Made by a program: the position numbers and the translations under genes. Positions 61,367-64,000 of a DNA stretch of 64,000 nt are shown here, piece by piece. The notes under the pieces are model-generated. The model ran no database searches and was not told the origin of the DNA. It saw only the letters and a program-made list of their open reading frames with translations. Positions within the stretch are counted from its first letter, which is position 1. Each line of letters opens with the position of its first letter. Source of the DNA: Pseudomonas sp. MRSN 12121 (GTDB taxonomy: Bacteria; Pseudomonadota; Gammaproteobacteria; Pseudomonadales; Pseudomonadaceae); the NCBI RefSeq assembly GCF_000931465.1, contig NZ_CP010892.1:1860001-1924000 (forward strand). Direction: 5' to 3'.

Positions 61367-61941
61367 CATGCCGCGCTTCCCGTAGCCGCTGCCGAGCGTG
61401 AGCGAGGCTGCGATCGGCAACGCAGTTGCCGCCAAGCCTGGCTCTGCGGTGCGTCAGTTGGAATGCGTAGCCTGGGTTTGCGCCTGCGTTGCAGGCGATC
61501 GCAGCCTCGCCGGGGCTTGGCAGCGGCTACAGGTTTTGCGGTGGGTGATAAATCGAGGTGTGCCGCGCTTCCTGTAGCCGCTGCCGAGCGTAAGCGAGGC
61601 TGCGATCGGCAACGCAGTTGCCGCCAGGCCTGACGCCGCGGTGGGGCGGTTGGAATGCGTTGTTTGGGGTTGCGCCTGCGTTGCAGGCGATCGCAGCCTC
61701 GCTGGGGCTCGGCAGCGGCTACAGGTTTGCGGTGGGTGATGAATCGAGGTGCGCCGCGCTTCCCGTAGCCGCTGCCGAGCGTGAGCGAGGCTGCGATCGG
61801 CAACGCAGTTGCCGCCAAGCCTGGTTCTGCGGCGCGTCAGGTGAAATGCGTTGTCTGGGTTTGCGCCTGCGTTGCAGGCGATCGCAGCCTCGCTGGGGCT
61901 TGGCAGCGGCTACAGGTTTGCGGTGGGGGATAAATCGAGGT
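61367..61941. repeat. Array of three ~191-bp REP-type repeats (right, inverted to the left array)
   Basis: GTAGCCGCTGCCGAGCG starts at 61382, 61574 and 61765. The units are the reverse complement of those at 53897-54470. Each core is bordered by a 7-bp-stem hairpin: CGGCAAC-GCA-GTTGCCG on one side and CGCCTGC-GTT-GCAGGCG on the other. No coding capacity in the 644-bp gap. Confidence 0.9.
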
Positions 61942-61979
61942 GTAGCCCATTCCTTTGCGCCGGGCGCTATGCGAACGGC

Positions 61980-63014
61980 TCAGGTGCGGGGCAGGCGCAT
62001 CACGGCCGTCAGGCCGCCTCCGGGGGTTTCTTCCAGGCACAGTTGCCCGCCCAGGCGTTCGGCGGCTTCGCGGGCAATGGTCATGCCCAGGCCGACGCCA
62101 CCGGAGTTGCGATTGCGCGAACCTTCCAGGCGGTAGAAGGGCTCGAACACCGCTTCGCGCTGGTCTTCGGCGATACCCGGCCCCTGGTCGATCACCCGGA
62201 TCAGCACTTCCTCACGGCTGTCCTGCAGGCTGATACGCGCGTGGCCGGCATAGCGCAGGGCATTGTCCAGCAGGTTGTTCAGGCACGAGCGTAGGGCCAT
62301 CGGCTGTACCTGCAGGGGCATGCAATGGCCGCTGGTCTGCACATCGGCGCCCTGGTCCTGGGCATTTTCACAGAGCGACTCCACCAGCGCCTGCACATCC
62401 ATCCACTGCACGGCCTCGCTGGTGCGCTGCTCGTGCAGGTAGCTGAGGGTCGCATCGAGCATGCCGATCATGTCGTCGAGGTCCTGGCGCATCTGGCCCT
62501 GCAGCTTGTGGTCCTCGATCTGCTCCAGCCGCAGCTTGAGGCGTGACAGCGGCGTGCGCAGGTCATGGGAAACCGCGCCGAGCATGCGCCCGCGCTGCTT
62601 GACCTGTTCGCGGATGCGCTGCTGCATCAGGTTGAAGGTATGCGCGGCCTGGCGCGCCTCCCGCGGGCCGGATTCCTCCAGCGGCGGGCTGTCGAGGTCT
62701 TCGCTGAGGCGTTCGGCGGCGTCGCTCAGGCGCTGGATCGGCCGCGTCAGCAGCTTGGCGCCGTACCAGGCGGCGATGATCAGCGAGATGAACTGAAAGG
62801 TCAGCGGCACGATCGGCCCGCCGAACCAGGGGCGCGGCGGCCGATGCTCGAAGCGCCCGTTGGCCGCGGGCTGGCCGCCGAATTCGCCGGCGGGCGGGCG
62901 CGGTGGCGGACCGTACAGGTGGAACCAGAAGAAGGCCAGCAGGTGGGCGAGCACGATCGCGATCAGCAACACGCCGAACAGGCGGCCGAAGAGCGTATCG
63001 AAGCGCCCGCGCAT
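61980..63014 (-). CDS. Sensor histidine kinase (EnvZ-type)
   Basis: A 344-residue kinase: TM1 (about 12-34), a short Pro/Gly-rich periplasmic loop (about 35-65), TM2 (about 66-88), HAMP (about 89-140), H150 in GAVSHDLRTPLSRLK, and an ATPase domain with NLLDNALRYAG, DQGPGIAEDQ and GVGLGMTIARE. Its ATG overlaps the response regulator stop by one base. Signal unknown. Confidence 0.92.
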   Translation of the reverse strand: MRGRFDTLFGRLFGVLLIAIVLAHLLAFFWFHLYGPPPRPPAGEFGGQPAANGRFEHRPPRPWFGGPIVPLTFQFISLIIAAWYGAKLLTRPIQRLSDAAERLSEDLDSPPLEESGPREARQAAHTFNLMQQRIREQVKQRGRMLGAVSHDLRTPLSRLKLRLEQIEDHKLQGQMRQDLDDMIGMLDATLSYLHEQRTSEAVQWMDVQALVESLCENAQDQGADVQTSGHCMPLQVQPMALRSCLNNLLDNALRYAGHARISLQDSREEVLIRVIDQGPGIAEDQREAVFEPFYRLEGSRNRNSGGVGLGMTIAREAAERLGGQLCLEETPGGGLTAVMRLPRT

Positions 63015-63781
63015 CAGCCGATGTCCCGGGCGTCGAACAGATAGCCTTCGCCGCGTACGGTCTTGATCAACTGCGGCGATTTCGGGTCGTCGCCGAGCTT
63101 CTGTCGCAGGCGCGAGACCAGCAGGTCGATGCTGCGGTCGAAGGCTTCGATGGAGCGCCCGCGCGCAGCGTCCAGCAACTGTTCTCGGCTCAGTACCCGA
63201 CGCGGGCGTTCGATGAACACCCAGAGCAGGCGGAACTCGGCATTGGACAGCGGGACGACCAGGCCCTCGGCGGAGATCAATTGGCGCAACACGCTGTTCA
63301 GGCGCCAGTTGTCGAAGCGGATATTGGCCCGCTGTTCGGTGCGGTCGTCGCGTACCCGGCGCAGGATGGTCTGGATCCGCGCCACCAGTTCCCGCGGCTC
63401 GAAGGGCTTGGCCATGTAATCGTCGGCCCCCAGCTCCAGGCCGATGATCCGGTCGGTGGGCTCGCAACGGGCGGTGAGCATCAGGATCGGGATGTCCGAC
63501 TCGGTGCGCAGCCAGCGGCACAGGGACAGGCCGTCTTCGCCGGGCAGCATCAGGTCGAGCACCACCACATCGAAGTGTTCCGCTTGCAGGGCCTGGCGCA
63601 TCGCGGTCCCGTCGGTCACGCCGGTGGCGTGGATATTGAAGCGGGCCAGGTAGTCGACCAGCAGTTCGCGGATCGGGAGGTCGTCGTCGACGATCAGGGC
63701 GCGGGTGTTCCAGCGTTTGTCGTCACCGCTGGTGCCGGGCGCTTTCTGATCGTCGTTGAGAGGAGCTGGAGTGTTATGCAT
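63014..63781 (-). CDS. OmpR-family response regulator
   Basis: A 255-residue regulator with a receiver (phospho-Asp D76 in VVLDLMLPGEDG, acidic pair in IVDDDLP, Lys in YMAKPFEPRELV) and a C-terminal winged-helix DNA-binding domain (SNAEFRLLWVFIERP; SIDLLVSRLRQKLGDD; IKTVRGEGYLF). There is an unstructured N-terminal extension of about 25 residues before the receiver. The ATG at 63781 is preferred; 63793 is also possible and neither has a strong ribosome site. Confidence 0.9.
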   Translation of the reverse strand: MHNTPAPLNDDQKAPGTSGDDKRWNTRALIVDDDLPIRELLVDYLARFNIHATGVTDGTAMRQALQAEHFDVVVLDLMLPGEDGLSLCRWLRTESDIPILMLTARCEPTDRIIGLELGADDYMAKPFEPRELVARIQTILRRVRDDRTEQRANIRFDNWRLNSVLRQLISAEGLVVPLSNAEFRLLWVFIERPRRVLSREQLLDAARGRSIEAFDRSIDLLVSRLRQKLGDDPKSPQLIKTVRGEGYLFDARDIG

Positions 63782-64000
63782 GCGTGCGATCATCTGCCAG
63801 TTAGGCTGCCGGCCAGAAAACCAAGGCGGCGAGGGCTTCAGCATAGGCGTCCGGCCCGGGGGCTGGAAGTGCTGTTGGGGAGTGTTGCGGCTGGCGAGGG
63901 TAGCCGGGCTGGTTGTTGCCGGCGTGTCGGAAGTGTATCGGGCTCGACACAATCGCCGCCAAGGGCCGCCGTCGGCAGGTTTGTGGCGACGGGCAACGGC

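Overview
The window is high-GC proteobacterial chromosome, almost certainly a Pseudomonas of the fluorescens group (P. fluorescens / protegens / chlororaphis type). The evidence is the gltA | sdhCDAB-sucAB-lpd-sucCD block, fabAB beside an HptB-branch type hybrid kinase, the order htpG - dienelactone hydrolase, gpsA - DUF4389 - sixA, and several families of Pseudomonas-style REP repeats. No rRNA, tRNA, phage, IS element or CRISPR array was found. Nearly all of the window is core genome. The main accessory part is the left end.

Region 1 (1-6.6 kb) is a small-molecule biosynthesis cluster, all on the + strand: glycine-amidinotransferase-like enzyme (partial), LysE exporter, a possible 23-codon ORF, NodU-type carbamoyltransferase, a 47-residue membrane microprotein, class III aminotransferase, formyltransferase, and two more LysE exporters. 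The content and order match what I recall of the gvg cluster of P. fluorescens WH6. That cluster makes the oxyvinylglycine herbicide/antibiotic 4-formylaminooxyvinylglycine (FVG) and is reported to need two ORFs shorter than 150 nt. The left end of the cluster lies outside the window.

Region 2 (6.7-16.6 kb) holds a FUSC-type efflux protein, mlaA translationally coupled to a secreted alpha/beta hydrolase, a GH17-like membrane glucosyltransferase, an orphan glycine-betaine-type binding protein, and the acetate uptake pair yjcH-actP. Region 3 (16.8-30 kb) is the TCA block: gltA transcribed leftward and sdhCDAB-sucAB-lpd-sucCD rightward, from clear divergent sigma-70 promoters.

Region 4 (30-44.9 kb) is a housekeeping mixture: brnQ, DUF599, two lipoproteins, two overlapping hotdog thioesterases, htpG, dienelactone hydrolase, a reverse-transsulfuration pair, pirin, OsmC, a TatD-like hydrolase, DUF3859 and a chemoreceptor. 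Region 5 (44.9-51.9 kb) has fabB-fabA (unsaturated fatty acids) with a palindromic operator candidate, then a TonB receptor - periplasmic binding protein - hybrid histidine kinase operon that looks like one sensing unit.

Region 6 (52-64 kb) runs gpsA-DUF4389-sixA, then an acyl-CoA ligase/thioesterase/hydrolase/GST/DUF4892/AI-2E run, then an OmpR/EnvZ-type two-component pair. The run from 54.7 to 61.3 kb is flanked by two inverted arrays of about 191-bp REP-type repeats. Their terminal hairpins change sequence between copies but keep pairing.
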